DNA of 55,669 nt, taken from positions 1 through 55,669 of the forward strand of contig JAEEVL010000023.1 in assembly GCA_016290875.1 (NCBI GenBank). The letters run 5' to 3'. The notes under the pieces were generated by a model. That model searched no databases. It was not told the DNA's origin and saw only the letters and a program-made list of their open reading frames with translations. The DNA comes from Ruminococcus sp. GTDB lineage: Bacteria > Bacillota > Clostridia > Oscillospirales > Ruminococcaceae. A program made the translations under genes and the position numbers. Below, piece by piece: positions 35,353 through 45,208 of this stretch; the first letter of the stretch is position 1, and each line of letters starts with the position of its first letter.

Positions 35353-36816
35353 TCAATCGTCAGCAAGGACGTTAAGATGTTCAATGTTAATGTCTTCGGT
35401 ACCTGTCATCTGACAGCCTTTTTCCTTGGCGTATCTTATGTATTCAATTATTTCCGGAGTTATGAGCTCCCCCGGCGCAAGTATCGGTATACCAGGCGGA
35501 TAGCACATAACGAATTCCGTACAGACATTTCCGGCAGTTTCTTCAAGTGGCAGTGAACGCTTATTGGCATAGAAAGCCTTTCGCGGCGTTTCTGCAACAA
35601 CAGGATTTATATACTCCTGTGTCAACATACCTGTTCCTGACTTTCCAAAGCGTCTCTTTATCTCAGACATCGCACTGATAAGGCGCTCTATATCGCGTTT
35701 TCTGTCGCCGACAGAAATGTAAGCGAGAATATTTCCTATATCGCCGAATTCGATCTGTATATCATATTCGTCTCTGAGAAGATCATATACTTCAATACCG
35801 GCAAGACCTATCGGCAGAGTGTGAACAGATAGCTTTGACACATCGAAATCATATATACTGTCACCGTTTATAAGCTCACTTGAAAAAGCATAATATCCTC
35901 CGATGGCATTTATCTCCTCACGCGCATACTGAGCCATTTCAACCGTCTTGGCAAATATCTCTCTGCCGCTGAGAGCAAGTCGCTTGCGGGAGATGTCCAG
36001 ACTTGAGAGCAGCAGATACGAAGCGCTCGTCGTCTGAGTGAGATTTACTATCTGTCGCATATAGTCTGAGTTGATGTTCTTTCCCATAAGGAGGAACGAA
36101 CTCTGTGTAAGGCTTCCGCCTGATTTATGCATACTCGCCGAGGAAATATCAGCTCCGGCAGCCATAGCTGCTATCGGGAATCCCTCACCGAAATAGAAAT
36201 GCGTACCGTGAGCTTCGTCAGCCAGCACGAGCATACCATGTGCGTGTGCGAGCTCCGTTATACGCTTGAGATCTGAACATATACCGTAGTAGGTAGGATT
36301 ATTAACGAGCACAGCCTTTGCGTCAGGGTTCTCCTCGATAGCCTTTTCTACCTGCGAGACTGACATACCAAGCGCGATACCGAGCTGATGATTGACATCA
36401 GGATCAACGTATACGGGCACAGCACCTGTGAGTATCATAGCGTTGATAGCGCTCCTGTGAACGTTTCGCGGCATGATGATCTTGTCGCCCTCCTTGCAGG
36501 CATACATTATCATGCTCTGAACGGCAGAAGTAGTTCCGCCGACCATAAAGAAAGCATTTGCCGCACCGAATGCCTGAGCAGCAAGATCCTCCGCATCTCT
36601 GATCACCGATACCGGATGGCAGAGATTATCGAGCGGCTTCATCGAATTGACATCGACGTTCATACAGTCTTCGCCGAGGAACTCCGTGAGCTCCATATTT
36701 CCGCGTCCCCTCTTGTGTCCGGGAACATCGAAAGGCACGACTCTCATACGGCGAAATTTCCGCAATGCTTCGTATATCGGAGCGTCAACCTGTGAAAGAT
36801 CCATTTCCGTAAACAT
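35353..36816 (-). CDS. speA: Arginine decarboxylase (Orn/Lys/Arg decarboxylase, fold I)
   Basis: 487-residue PLP enzyme. FDVPGHKRG near the N-terminus, [26 protein letters not shown] (PLP-binding Asp/His) and [15 protein letters not shown] with PLP Lys231. The short fold-I form is typical of Firmicutes SpeA. The adjacent agmatinase gene makes arginine the likely substrate; lysine or ornithine activity is possible. The ATG at 36816 follows GGAAGGA directly; a second ATG at 36804 is a possible start. The 5' end overlaps speD by 32 bases. Confidence 0.92.
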   Translation of the reverse strand: MFTEMDLSQVDAPIYEALRKFRRMRVVPFDVPGHKRGRGNMELTEFLGEDCMNVDVNSMKPLDNLCHPVSVIRDAEDLAAQAFGAANAFFMVGGTTSAVQSMIMYACKEGDKIIMPRNVHRSAINAMILTGAVPVYVDPDVNHQLGIALGMSVSQVEKAIEENPDAKAVLVNNPTYYGICSDLKRITELAHAHGMLVLADEAHGTHFYFGEGFPIAAMAAGADISSASMHKSGGSLTQSSFLLMGKNINSDYMRQIVNLTQTTSASYLLLSSLDISRKRLALSGREIFAKTVEMAQYAREEINAIGGYYAFSSELINGDSIYDFDVSKLSVHTLPIGLAGIEVYDLLRDEYDIQIEFGDIGNILAYISVGDRKRDIERLISAMSEIKRRFGKSGTGMLTQEYINPVVAETPRKAFYANKRSLPLEETAGNVCTEFVMCYPPGIPILAPGELITPEIIEYIRYAKEKGCQMTGTEDINIEHLNVLADD

Positions 36817-37567
36817 TCCTTCCGCTGAAAATTTCTATCATTTCTCTCTTCAGAGCTGTTGTTATCTCGAGCCTTCTGTGAGGCGGGAGTTCATTTACAT
36901 CGGTATTGAAGAGGTAATTCTGAAGGTCAAGCTCCTTGATGAGCATTTTAGTATGGAACATATTCGCCTGATAGACGTTTATATCAACAGCGTCATAGCG
37001 AAGAAGAGTAGCATCGTCGATATAGTCCTGGATAGAAGTAATATCATGATCGATGAAGAGCTTTTCTCCGTCGAGGTTTCTTGTAAAGCCTCTTACGCGG
37101 TAGTCCATAGTGATTATATCCGAATCAAAGCTGCCGATAAGATAATCGAGAGCCGTGAGCGGTGTAATCTTTCCGCAGGTAGCAACATCAATATCAACAC
37201 GAAAAGTTGCTATGCTTGTATCCGGGTGGAATTCTGGGTATGTATGCACAGTAACATGACTTTTGTCAAGATGGGCAACTATCTCATTTCCACCGGCAGG
37301 TATCATTGTATCATCAGCGATAAGGAAGGTCGCCGAAGCTCCCTGAGGATCATAGTCCTGTCTTGAAACGCTGAGCACCTGAGCTCCTATCATTTCCGTG
37401 AGGTGAGTCATAATATCCGTTATTCTCTCAGAATTATACTGCTCGTCAACATAAGCGATATATTCCTGCTGAGCCCTTGCGGTCTTTGCATAACAGACAT
37501 CATAGATATTGAAGCTCAGGGATTTGGTTAGGTTATTGAAGCCATAGAGCTTAAGTTTATTTTCCAT
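36785..37567 (-). CDS. speD: S-adenosylmethionine decarboxylase proenzyme (E. coli-type, long form)
   Basis: 260 residues, the length of the class 1A enzyme. The self-cleavage site that generates the pyruvoyl group is at Ser103 in [14 protein letters not shown]; the donor Cys131 is in [11 protein letters not shown]. It supplies decarboxylated AdoMet to SpeE. First gene of the operon, directly downstream of a structured leader with a terminator; GAGGTG lies 5 bases before the ATG. Confidence 0.95.
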   Translation of the reverse strand: MENKLKLYGFNNLTKSLSFNIYDVCYAKTARAQQEYIAYVDEQYNSERITDIMTHLTEMIGAQVLSVSRQDYDPQGASATFLIADDTMIPAGGNEIVAHLDKSHVTVHTYPEFHPDTSIATFRVDIDVATCGKITPLTALDYLIGSFDSDIITMDYRVRGFTRNLDGEKLFIDHDITSIQDYIDDATLLRYDAVDINVYQANMFHTKMLIKELDLQNYLFNTDVNELPPHRRLEITTALKREMIEIFSGRNVYGNGSFTG

Positions 37568-37576
37568 ATATACACC

Positions 37577-37614
37577 TCAAAAAAACACGTACAGCCTTAT
37601 CAGCCATACGTGTT
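37577..37614 (-). terminator. Attenuator in front of speD
   Basis: On the minus strand AACACGTA (37614-37607) and TACGTGTT (37591-37584) form an 8-bp stem followed by a run of seven T ending at the speD ribosome site. A terminator placed between promoter and first gene means operon expression depends on read-through control. Confidence 0.87.
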
Positions 37615-37818
37615 ATCCGATCATATGTCAATACACAGATTGACTTGGTTTCAGAGTCTATATAAGCAAGATAACTCCACCTTTTACTACTCTTATTGAC
37701 CTTTCACAAGCTGATGAAAACTTATAAAAACATATCGGCGCACAGCCGAATCAATAAGGCAACAGAAGTTGCCAGCCGGTATACCGGCGGTCTTGCTTTG
37801 AAACCGAAGCAATTTGAT
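37615..37818 (-). promoter_or_regulatory. Structured leader RNA of the polyamine operon, orphan riboswitch candidate
   Basis: About 200 nt upstream of the attenuator fold into nested stems on the minus strand: GGTTTCA (37805-37799) with TGAAACC (37653-37647); directly inside, AAGCAAG (37798-37792) with CTTGCTT (37670-37664); then TTATTGA (37757-37751) with TCAATAA (37699-37693); plus local hairpins GGCAAC-TTCT-GTTGCC, CGGC-TGTGC-GCCG and a GCCGGTATACCGGC dyad. No known riboswitch consensus (SAM, lysine, cobalamin, T-box, guanidine) was recognised. The 3' part (CTGTGTAT) can pair with the 5' arm of the attenuator, giving a plausible antiterminator. Confidence 0.65.
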
Positions 37819-37824
37819 ATACTT

Positions 37825-37853
37825 ATTCTATCATATTCCGACATTAATGTCAA
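37825..37853 (-). promoter_or_regulatory. Polyamine operon promoter
   Basis: On the minus strand: -35 TTGACA (37848-37853), 17-bp spacer, -10 TAGAAT (37825-37830). The -35 starts 8 bases beyond the stop codon of the upstream yfhO-like gene. The predicted start near 37818 leaves a ~250-nt leader. Confidence 0.86.
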
Positions 37854-37860
37854 GAGTTTA

Positions 37861-40446
37861 TTACAAATTCTCTTTCTTTTTCCTTTTGATGTCGAATGCG
37901 GCAGCTGCCATCAGCATAAGTGCTCCTGCGAATATGCCACACATCGTTATTCTAAGTCCGGTCAATCTCATCGGAGCGTGATATTCAAGCTCGATACGGT
38001 GTTCGCCTGCGGTTATCGGGAAACCGATGAAAGAGAGGTCTGTACGGTAGTAATCTACCTTTTCTCCGTCGACTTTTATTTCAAAATACTTGTCATACGG
38101 GATAGAGAAATTGAACCAGCCGTCCTTATGGACATTGACTGTACCGCTTATTTTATCGCCAATGTGTTCTTCCATGTCGATGATAAGAGCATCTTTATTG
38201 TCCATAGTTCTGCTGAGAACACTGCCGTCCATAGCATATGCCTCAAGACCTGCAATAGTATAGTTGCCCTCTGAGAAGTCCATTTTCAGCTCAGTTATAG
38301 GTTCATTGGAAGATATGATGTAAGAAAATGCGTAGTTACCGTTGTTGTACTTCCAGTTAGGATCTGTGAGCTTGTTTTTTACACCGTTTACCGTGAGTAT
38401 AACGTCAGCCTGATGTGAGAGTCTGCCAATACGGTTGTCAGCAAAGGCAGTTACTATCAGTACCTTATCCTTTATCGGTTCTTCAAGCTCCATAACAGCA
38501 TGTATGGGTTTCTTGGATTCAATAGTAAATGTACGGTTGCTGTAGCTTATGCCCTTCGTATCCGCAAGTTCACTGAAATCAAGTTCAAGCCGTTCCGTAC
38601 TCTCAGGCAAACGCTCTACTCCGTCCATATCATCCGGTATGATTATATTGTCCAGGAGAGCCTCCTGCTGAAGTTCCCACTGAAGATGCCTGTAACTGTC
38701 ATAGGTCATTGCATTCGCGCAGGCATAGCCGAGCGGCAGTGCATGATCATTCCTGAGCACACGGTAGCCCCCGTCCGAAGCGACTTCGTTTTCACCAAAC
38801 ATCGCCTCGTCATTTATAACAAGTCTGTAACGACAGCCCATAAGAGTATTAAAAACGATGTTCTTAGGTTGCTTGTGGATAGCATTATTTCTTGTACCTA
38901 TCTCGCTTCCCGACGAATAGAACCTGAAATTTCTGAAATCAGGGTTGCTGAGAGACGAATAGATATTTGTGGTAAGGTAGTCTGTTCGGTATATCTGATT
39001 GACCGTCATGCTCTGCGAAGTGTCCTCCGCAAATCTATAAAGGTCAGTATCACTGTCAAGAATATCATTCACAAGACCGCGCTGTGTACAGCCGTAGATC
39101 TCCTTTACCTGACTCTTCTTTACAAATGTATCCATAGCATTTGATACCAGACATATCGAGAACGAGAACGCTATAGCCATTACAACAACGACTCTGAGTC
39201 TCTTTTTCTTTACGCAGACGTATATCGTCACAATCGTAAATATTGTATCAATTATCACGATTATGAGCTGACTCTGTGAGAGCGAGCCCTGAGTAAGTGA
39301 AAGCACCGATGTTATGGCGAATACTATTATAGTGAATCTGAGTTCTACCTGTTTACTCATAAGATAATTGAAGAATCTTCCACATATTATGAGAAGCAGA
39401 GGTATGAACGGTATGAAAGCCTTTCCGTCAATGTACATAGTTCCGTTCATCAGGTATACAACGATCGGAAACAGTATACAGCTAGCCATAACACCTGCAA
39501 GGAAGCGTTCTGAACGTGTTCCGTTCTTGAGCAGAGCAATTATCGACACAGGCGAGAAACAGCTCATTCCGGCAGAGTAAGGAGAATAGAGCAGTACACT
39601 GAAATTAACGACCGGTATTATCAGGCTCATTAGTGATACATCGACTGATGTCGAAGCTCTTCCCGCTAATATTGCCGCAAGTGCCGGCACCCAGAAGTGT
39701 GCTGCACAAATACAACCAATAGCCGCAAATGCGATTTTTTTCCATATTTTCCGCAGTATGTCCCTGACCTTTATTTTCTGATCATTCTCAATACAGCAGA
39801 ATATCATATATATACCTACTGCCGCGAATGAACCTACACTGTAAAAATAACTCGTACACATTATCGAGTAGGAGAACACCCCGATAAGGAAGTAATTGAG
39901 CACACAGTTTTTTCCGCGTGCAGCGAACAGAAGTGTCATGAAGAACGGATAGTAATTCACGAACATTATGTGCCTGTGACTATGGAAGATAAGCGGTCCC
40001 GCGAAAAGGAACATCAGTCCGAGCAGCAGAGGCATCATGCCGCTGAAATGCCTGCGGAAGAAATAATAACTCATAAGAGCCGAAACAAGTATCCCTGCCA
40101 TACTTACGACCTGCACATAAAGTGCCATATTCACGCTTGGCATGAAATACGCCGGCAGATACAGCGGGTTCGCCATTCCGTAATATGCAAGATTGTAGAT
40201 ATTCTGACCGCCGCCAAGCTGCATAGCAAAATCCGGACGATGGTCGCCTGTCTCAAGGAAGCGAGTGCGGAGATACTCCGGTATCATAAAGTGCTGACTG
40301 CTCCAATCCATGTCAGACCCCCACACTACGCCCCTGCGGAGTATAAACAGATTGAAAACAACCACGAACAGGAATGCTCCTGTTATAACAACTGCCGAAA
40401 CAAGATCCGGCCGTCTGCTGTAAGCGTTTCTGAAACGCTTTATCAT
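37861..40446 (-). CDS. YfhO-family multi-spanning membrane protein
   Basis: 861 residues. About 12 transmembrane helices in the first ~440 residues (with GSDMDWSSQHFMIPEYLR and LGGGQNIYNLAYYGMANPLYL in the first outer loop), a large extracytoplasmic beta-rich domain (~445-825) and a last C-terminal helix (~828-850) with a basic end. YfhO proteins are GT-C-like enzymes; in Bacillus and Listeria members glycosylate lipoteichoic acid. Substrate here unknown. It is encoded 39 bases after mutS2. Confidence 0.88.
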   Translation of the reverse strand: MIKRFRNAYSRRPDLVSAVVITGAFLFVVVFNLFILRRGVVWGSDMDWSSQHFMIPEYLRTRFLETGDHRPDFAMQLGGGQNIYNLAYYGMANPLYLPAYFMPSVNMALYVQVVSMAGILVSALMSYYFFRRHFSGMMPLLLGLMFLFAGPLIFHSHRHIMFVNYYPFFMTLLFAARGKNCVLNYFLIGVFSYSIMCTSYFYSVGSFAAVGIYMIFCCIENDQKIKVRDILRKIWKKIAFAAIGCICAAHFWVPALAAILAGRASTSVDVSLMSLIIPVVNFSVLLYSPYSAGMSCFSPVSIIALLKNGTRSERFLAGVMASCILFPIVVYLMNGTMYIDGKAFIPFIPLLLIICGRFFNYLMSKQVELRFTIIVFAITSVLSLTQGSLSQSQLIIVIIDTIFTIVTIYVCVKKKRLRVVVVMAIAFSFSICLVSNAMDTFVKKSQVKEIYGCTQRGLVNDILDSDTDLYRFAEDTSQSMTVNQIYRTDYLTTNIYSSLSNPDFRNFRFYSSGSEIGTRNNAIHKQPKNIVFNTLMGCRYRLVINDEAMFGENEVASDGGYRVLRNDHALPLGYACANAMTYDSYRHLQWELQQEALLDNIIIPDDMDGVERLPESTERLELDFSELADTKGISYSNRTFTIESKKPIHAVMELEEPIKDKVLIVTAFADNRIGRLSHQADVILTVNGVKNKLTDPNWKYNNGNYAFSYIISSNEPITELKMDFSEGNYTIAGLEAYAMDGSVLSRTMDNKDALIIDMEEHIGDKISGTVNVHKDGWFNFSIPYDKYFEIKVDGEKVDYYRTDLSFIGFPITAGEHRIELEYHAPMRLTGLRITMCGIFAGALMLMAAAAFDIKRKKKENL

Positions 40447-40485
40447 TTTTTCACCCCATTCTTTTATGTCAAAAATAATCCCTAA

Positions 40486-42876
40486 TTATTTGAGTTCGGC
40501 TATCGTGACGCCGTCCTCTCCCTCACCGAAGAGTCCGAGACGGAAGCTCTTCACAGAAGGGTGTGCTTTAAGACGGCGGTGCACAGCCTGTCGAAGCAGT
40601 CCTGTGCCTTTGCCGTGAATAATAGTTATCGTAGAAATATTGGACATAACAGCCTGATCTATAAAAGAATCAAGCTGATAAACTCCGTCGTCACAGGCGC
40701 ATCCACGTATGTCAAGTTCCATCTTGCCGTGGCGTTCAGCCTTTACTCCTATCTTGTTCATTTTACGGCCGGGCTTGACCGGTTTGCTGCCGTATGTTAC
40801 CTTTTCAGGCTCTTCAAGGCGGAGTCTTGATATGTTCATTTTAGTTTTCATTACGCCCATCTGAACGTATACGAATTCACTGCCATCAGGATCGCCGGAG
40901 ATTATTCCCTTGCGCTGGAGATCAACTACATAAACAGTATCCCCGCGGCGCAACTTTCTCGGCAGAACGTAATCCGCATTCGGATCACGTTTATCCACAG
41001 GGTTCGCCGCATCATACATCTTGTTGAAGCTCTGCTTTGTACGCGATTTCATTCCCGAAACATTCGCGCTGAAATCCTTTTTGTCCTTTTCCTTGCGCAG
41101 CTTATCAAGCTCATCAAGAAGCTCATTGGACTCAGCCTTGGTCTGTTCGATGATTGTCATAGCACGCAGACGAGCCTTTTCGAGTTCGTCAGCCTTGAAG
41201 CGTTCGAGTTCCTCACGTTCTTTTCGGAGAGTTTCCTCATGCTCAGCTGCCTGAGCTTTGAGCCTGCTTATCTCTTCCTTCTGACGTTCAAGCTCAATAC
41301 GTGAAGCTTCGAGCTTGCCGATGACCTCTTCAAGTCTTGTATTAGCTTCACTTACACGTCCCTTAGCGTCCTCAATTATATCAGACGGCATACCGAGACT
41401 CTCGGATATAGCGAAAGCATTTGACTTTCCGGGCGAACCGACTATTATACGGTAAGTAGGACGCAGAGTCTCTATATCGAATTCGCACGAAGCGTTCTCA
41501 ACATTAGGACTGTCGATAGCAAAGACTTTAAGTTCCTGATAGTGAGTAGTGACCATTATCTTTGCACCGCTCTCCATAAGGCGGCGGATTATCGCAACCG
41601 CAAGTGCTGCACCCTCTACCGGATCAGTTCCGGAACCGAGCTCATCGAGCAGCACAAGTGAATTTTCATCGGCTGTTTCCAGTATCTCTATTACCTTATT
41701 GGTATGTGACGAGAACGTTGAAAGGTTCTGCTCTATACTCTGACTGTCACCGATGTCAGCAAGAATGTGACGGAATATAGAAATACGGCTGCCGTCAGCA
41801 ACAGGAACCATAAGTCCGCACATCGTCATAGCGCTGAGGAGTCCGGCTGTTTTCAGAGCTACTGTCTTACCGCCGGTATTCGGACCAGTGATGATAAGAG
41901 TCTGATACTCCTCACCAAGCGAAAGATCAACAGGGACAGCCTTATTCCTGTCTATGAGAGGATGACGCGCCTTTTTCAGGAACATCCTGCCGTCATCACT
42001 TATCTCAGGCAGCGAGCATTTCAGCTTCGCCGCAAGGTTAGACTTGGCGAAATAGAGGTTCAGCTCGGTACATACACGGTAATTCTCACAGAGTATGTCA
42101 GCGTATTCACCGCAGTTACCGCAGAGCTCACGTATAATACGCTCGATCTCCTCCTGTTCCTTGCCCTCGAGGATGCGTATATCATTATTTGCTTCCACGA
42201 TTGCCATAGGCTCGATGAAAATCGTCTGACCTGTGGCAGAGGTGTCGTGGATAAGACCTGCGACCTGTCCCCTGTGTTCCGACTTTACAGGAAGAACGAA
42301 TCTTCCGTCACGGATAGTCACAGTACTCTCCTGGAGATACTGCTGGGTGGTCTTATTCTTAATCATTTTGTCAAGAGTCTCACGGAGCTGCATACCGGCA
42401 CGGTTTATCTTCCGGCGTATAGCAGCGAGCTCCGAACTCGCAGCGTCCGATATCTCTGTTTCAGAGATTATGGAACGCTCAAGCTTTTCGAGCAGCCAGT
42501 CATTCGGCATAAGACGTGAAAACAAATAGTCAAGATCTGTCTCGACGTTCTCGCAACGGCTGTACCAGTCAGCGAGCCCTTTTATCTGACGCAGCATGGC
42601 TGCTATATCCATAAGGTCGCGCAGAGATATCACAGCACCGGACTTTGCACGGGCTGCCGATGAGCATATGTCCTTGAAATTGCTGAAAGGCGGTGTACCA
42701 TACTGCACAGACAAATCGAAAGCCTGAGAAGTTCTCAGGCACTCTTTTCTGACAACAGCCAGATCTGTTTCCGGACGTATAGCAAGCGCCATGCGTCTTG
42801 TCTCCTCATTGGAGGTGAGATCCGCCAGCATTTCAAGTATTTTGTCAAGTTCAAGTGTTTTCAGGTATTTATTCAT
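40486..42876 (-). CDS. mutS2: Endonuclease MutS2
   Basis: 796 residues. MutS core/clamp region (~1-290), ATPase with GPNTGGKTVALKTAGL (Walker A, ~330), LVLLDELGSGTDPVEGAAL (Walker B) and TTHYQELK, a long charged coiled coil (~510-640), a KOW-like segment and a C-terminal Smr nuclease domain (ELDIRGCACDDG, TIIHGKGTGLLRQAV). In Firmicutes it acts in recombination control and ribosome collision rescue (RqcU). It starts 26 bases after recO. Confidence 0.96.
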   Translation of the reverse strand: MNKYLKTLELDKILEMLADLTSNEETRRMALAIRPETDLAVVRKECLRTSQAFDLSVQYGTPPFSNFKDICSSAARAKSGAVISLRDLMDIAAMLRQIKGLADWYSRCENVETDLDYLFSRLMPNDWLLEKLERSIISETEISDAASSELAAIRRKINRAGMQLRETLDKMIKNKTTQQYLQESTVTIRDGRFVLPVKSEHRGQVAGLIHDTSATGQTIFIEPMAIVEANNDIRILEGKEQEEIERIIRELCGNCGEYADILCENYRVCTELNLYFAKSNLAAKLKCSLPEISDDGRMFLKKARHPLIDRNKAVPVDLSLGEEYQTLIITGPNTGGKTVALKTAGLLSAMTMCGLMVPVADGSRISIFRHILADIGDSQSIEQNLSTFSSHTNKVIEILETADENSLVLLDELGSGTDPVEGAALAVAIIRRLMESGAKIMVTTHYQELKVFAIDSPNVENASCEFDIETLRPTYRIIVGSPGKSNAFAISESLGMPSDIIEDAKGRVSEANTRLEEVIGKLEASRIELERQKEEISRLKAQAAEHEETLRKEREELERFKADELEKARLRAMTIIEQTKAESNELLDELDKLRKEKDKKDFSANVSGMKSRTKQSFNKMYDAANPVDKRDPNADYVLPRKLRRGDTVYVVDLQRKGIISGDPDGSEFVYVQMGVMKTKMNISRLRLEEPEKVTYGSKPVKPGRKMNKIGVKAERHGKMELDIRGCACDDGVYQLDSFIDQAVMSNISTITIIHGKGTGLLRQAVHRRLKAHPSVKSFRLGLFGEGEDGVTIAELK

Positions 42877-42902
42877 AGTCTTTCCTTAAAACTGCTGTTA
42901 AA

Positions 42903-43646
42903 TCACAGCAGTGATCTATAAAAGTCGAGAGTCTTGAATCCGCGTTCGAGGTGATACTTCAGATATGCTTCAGACAGTTCCGCAAGCACAGACATCGAAG
43001 CGTCAGAGACTCTGAAATTGAAAAGCCTGTCAAAATCGGTGAGAACTATGTGTCTTACCGCATTGAGCACAGGCAGATTTATTTTGTAGTAGTTATCGCC
43101 AGCTGCTTCTGAAAAGCAGTCGGCGCAGTAAAAACTTCCGTCATCAATGCAGAAAAAAAGCTCCTCCGGCTCAAAAACTCCGCAGCCCTGACACATGATA
43201 ATATTCGGCATATAGCCTATCTCTGACATAAGGCGGAGTTCAAATATAGCTTTGAGCTGAGCTTCGCTGCGGCTGCCCTTTTCAAGAAAGTGCAGGCAGT
43301 TCAAAAAGAGCCTGAGAATGTCCGCTGACTGTGACTCAGGATTAATACAGTCTCTTAAAACGTCAGCGAAATAAGAGGCAAGCGAGATCCTGGTCAGTGA
43401 GCTTCTCAGGTCGTAGAAAATATGTATCGGTTCCGCGCTGTTGAGGAAGTAGCGTTCTCCCTTCTGATTTAGACAGAAACGCGAATACGCAAAAAGCTGA
43501 GTGGAGCTGCCCGATTTTCCGCTTATCTTTCTTGCGCCTTTTACGGAAACCTCGAGAACTCCGCTCTCTTTTGTGAGTATATCAATAAATTTGTCCTGTT
43601 CACCGACATTCCTCTCTCTGAGGACTATTCCTTCCGATATTATCAT
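42903..43646 (-). CDS. recO: DNA repair protein RecO
   Basis: 247 residues: OB-fold N-terminus (EGIVLRERNVGEQDKFIDIL, VSVKGARK), helical domain and a zinc-binding segment (CQGCGVFEPEELFFCIDDGSFYCADC-type spacing of four Cys). It helps load RecA on SSB-coated DNA. The start at 43646 lies inside the 3' end of the small yqzL gene. Confidence 0.93.
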   Translation of the reverse strand: MIISEGIVLRERNVGEQDKFIDILTKESGVLEVSVKGARKISGKSGSSTQLFAYSRFCLNQKGERYFLNSAEPIHIFYDLRSSLTRISLASYFADVLRDCINPESQSADILRLFLNCLHFLEKGSRSEAQLKAIFELRLMSEIGYMPNIIMCQGCGVFEPEELFFCIDDGSFYCADCFSEAAGDNYYKINLPVLNAVRHIVLTDFDRLFNFRVSDASMSVLAELSEAYLKYHLERGFKTLDFYRSLL

Positions 43647-43737
43647 TTTCAGTATCCTTTTGTGCCGAATACCGGAGATAATCTTCTATACTTCCGCTGA
43701 CGGCAAATTTATCCCATAGAACGTCCATACTCATCAT
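43600..43737 (-). CDS. yqzL: YqzL-family small protein
   Basis: A 45-residue frame from ATG 43737 (alternatives at 43734 and 43728), with GAGGTG 6 bases upstream. MDVLWDKFAVSGSIEDYLRY matches the YqzL pattern W-x-x-F-x-x-T/S-G-S/x-I-x-x-Y-L, and its place between era and recO is the same as in Bacillus. It overlaps the recO start by 47 bases in a different frame. Function unknown in all species. Confidence 0.85.
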   Translation of the reverse strand: MMSMDVLWDKFAVSGSIEDYLRYSAQKDTENDNIGRNSPQREECR

Positions 43738-43802
43738 ATTGCACCTCACAGAATATTGTTACATATATATCCTGCCCCATGTGATACATATAATGAGTGG
43801 AA

Positions 43803-44696
43803 TTATTTGTCAGAAAGTCCGAAGTTGCGGATGATGCCCTCGCGGTTGCGCCAGTCTTCCTTGACTTTCACCCAGCATTTGAGGTTTACCTTTATCTGGA
43901 AGAAGTCCTCGAGCTCCATACGAGCCGCTGTGGAAGCCTTCTTGAGCATAGCTCCGCCTTTTCCGATGACTATTCCCTTATGTGATTCTCTCTCGCAGTA
44001 GATAACGGCTGAAATATCAAGGATATCCTTATCCTCGCGCTCAGACATCTCCTCTACACCAACTGCTATACCGTGCGGTACTTCGTCGTTGAGCAGAGTG
44101 AGCAGCTTTTCACGTATCATTTCAGCTGCAAGCACTTTTTCCGGCTGATCTGTTATCATATCATCCGGGAAGTAATGAGGAGACTCCTCAGCCAACTTGA
44201 TTATCTCATCGATAACTATATCTATGCCGTTATTCTCAGTAACGCTCACCGGTACAATAGCCTGAAAATCAGCCTTTGAAGTGAAATCAGCTATCATCGG
44301 TGCAAGGTCATTCTTGTTCCTGAGGAGATCTATCTTGTTGAGCACAAGTATCACAGGCATTTTTGAAGCATTCATCGACTTCAGGAGAGCAAGCTCCTGG
44401 TCGTTTATCTTCTTTGTACAGTCCTGCATGAACACAACTGCATCAATATCACTTACAGATTCCTTGACAGTGTTGAGCATATGCTCACTGAGTTTGTTCA
44501 CCGGCTTATGAAGTCCGGGAGTATCAAAGAATACAAGCTGTACATCATCGATGTTGCGTATACCTGTTATACGGGTACGCGTTGTCTGCGGCTTGTTGCT
44601 GACAGAAGCTATCTTCTCACCGATGATAGCGTTGAGCAGCGATGATTTTCCGGCGTTTGTACGTCCGGCAATGGTAACAAATGCAGTTCTCGACAT
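43803..44696 (-). CDS. era: GTPase Era
   Basis: 297 residues. GTPase motifs GRTNAGKSSLLNA, DTPGLHKP and LNKIDLL, then a KH RNA-binding domain with KGIVIGKGGAMLKK near 240-255. It binds the 3' end of 16S rRNA in 30S assembly. Its start overlaps the ybeY stop by one base. Confidence 0.97.
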   Translation of the reverse strand: MSRTAFVTIAGRTNAGKSSLLNAIIGEKIASVSNKPQTTRTRITGIRNIDDVQLVFFDTPGLHKPVNKLSEHMLNTVKESVSDIDAVVFMQDCTKKINDQELALLKSMNASKMPVILVLNKIDLLRNKNDLAPMIADFTSKADFQAIVPVSVTENNGIDIVIDEIIKLAEESPHYFPDDMITDQPEKVLAAEMIREKLLTLLNDEVPHGIAVGVEEMSEREDKDILDISAVIYCERESHKGIVIGKGGAMLKKASTAARMELEDFFQIKVNLKCWVKVKEDWRNREGIIRNFGLSDK

Positions 44697-45208
44697 CAGT
44701 TGTTATCTCCGTTCACAACGAAAGTAACATCGCGTGAGATACCGAGCTTCTCAAGCACAGACTCTTCCTTTTCGCGCATGATGCGCTGGTCAAGCTGGCT
44801 TGTCTCATGATCGTAGCCGAGAAGGTGGAGCATTGAGTGTACAGTAAGGAAGCCAACTTCTCTCTCGAGTGAGTGGCCGTAGTTCTGAGCCTGCTTTACA
44901 GCTGTTTCAAGTGAGATAACAACATCACCGAGCTGAACTGCGCCTGTCTCAGGATTTACCTCAACTGTTCCGTCCTCGCTTGTGAGCGGGAATGAGAGAA
45001 CATCTGTAACGCTGTCCTTGTTCCTGTATATCTTATTGAGATTCTTGATCTCGTTGTTGCTTACGAAAGAAACGCTTACTTCTGCGTCCTTTCCGAAATT
45101 CTCAGTTGTGAGTACAGCCTGGCAGCAGCGTCTGATAAGAAGACGGATACCTACCGGGACCTTCACCTCTGTCTGATTGTTCTTAACGTAAACCTTAAGT
45201 TTAGCCAT
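44696..45208 (-). CDS. ybeY: Endoribonuclease YbeY (rRNA maturation)
   Basis: 170 residues from the ATG at 45208, set by the conserved N-terminus (MAKLKVYVKNNQ) and GGAG upstream; the frame itself is open further to 45310 inside phoH. Zinc motif HSMLHLLGYDHE carries the three metal His. It processes the 16S rRNA 3' end. It overlaps the phoH stop by 8 bases and era by one. Confidence 0.95.
   Translation of the reverse strand: MAKLKVYVKNNQTEVKVPVGIRLLIRRCCQAVLTTENFGKDAEVSVSFVSNNEIKNLNKIYRNKDSVTDVLSFPLTSEDGTVEVNPETGAVQLGDVVISLETAVKQAQNYGHSLEREVGFLTVHSMLHLLGYDHETSQLDQRIMREKEESVLEKLGISRDVTFVVNGDNN

Noticed and set aside
37568..37818. M-box or other known riboswitch (tatatagac motif near 37660)
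   Set aside because: In the M-box this motif is at the 5' side with over 100 nt following; here only ~60 nt remain before the terminator and other conserved blocks are missing.
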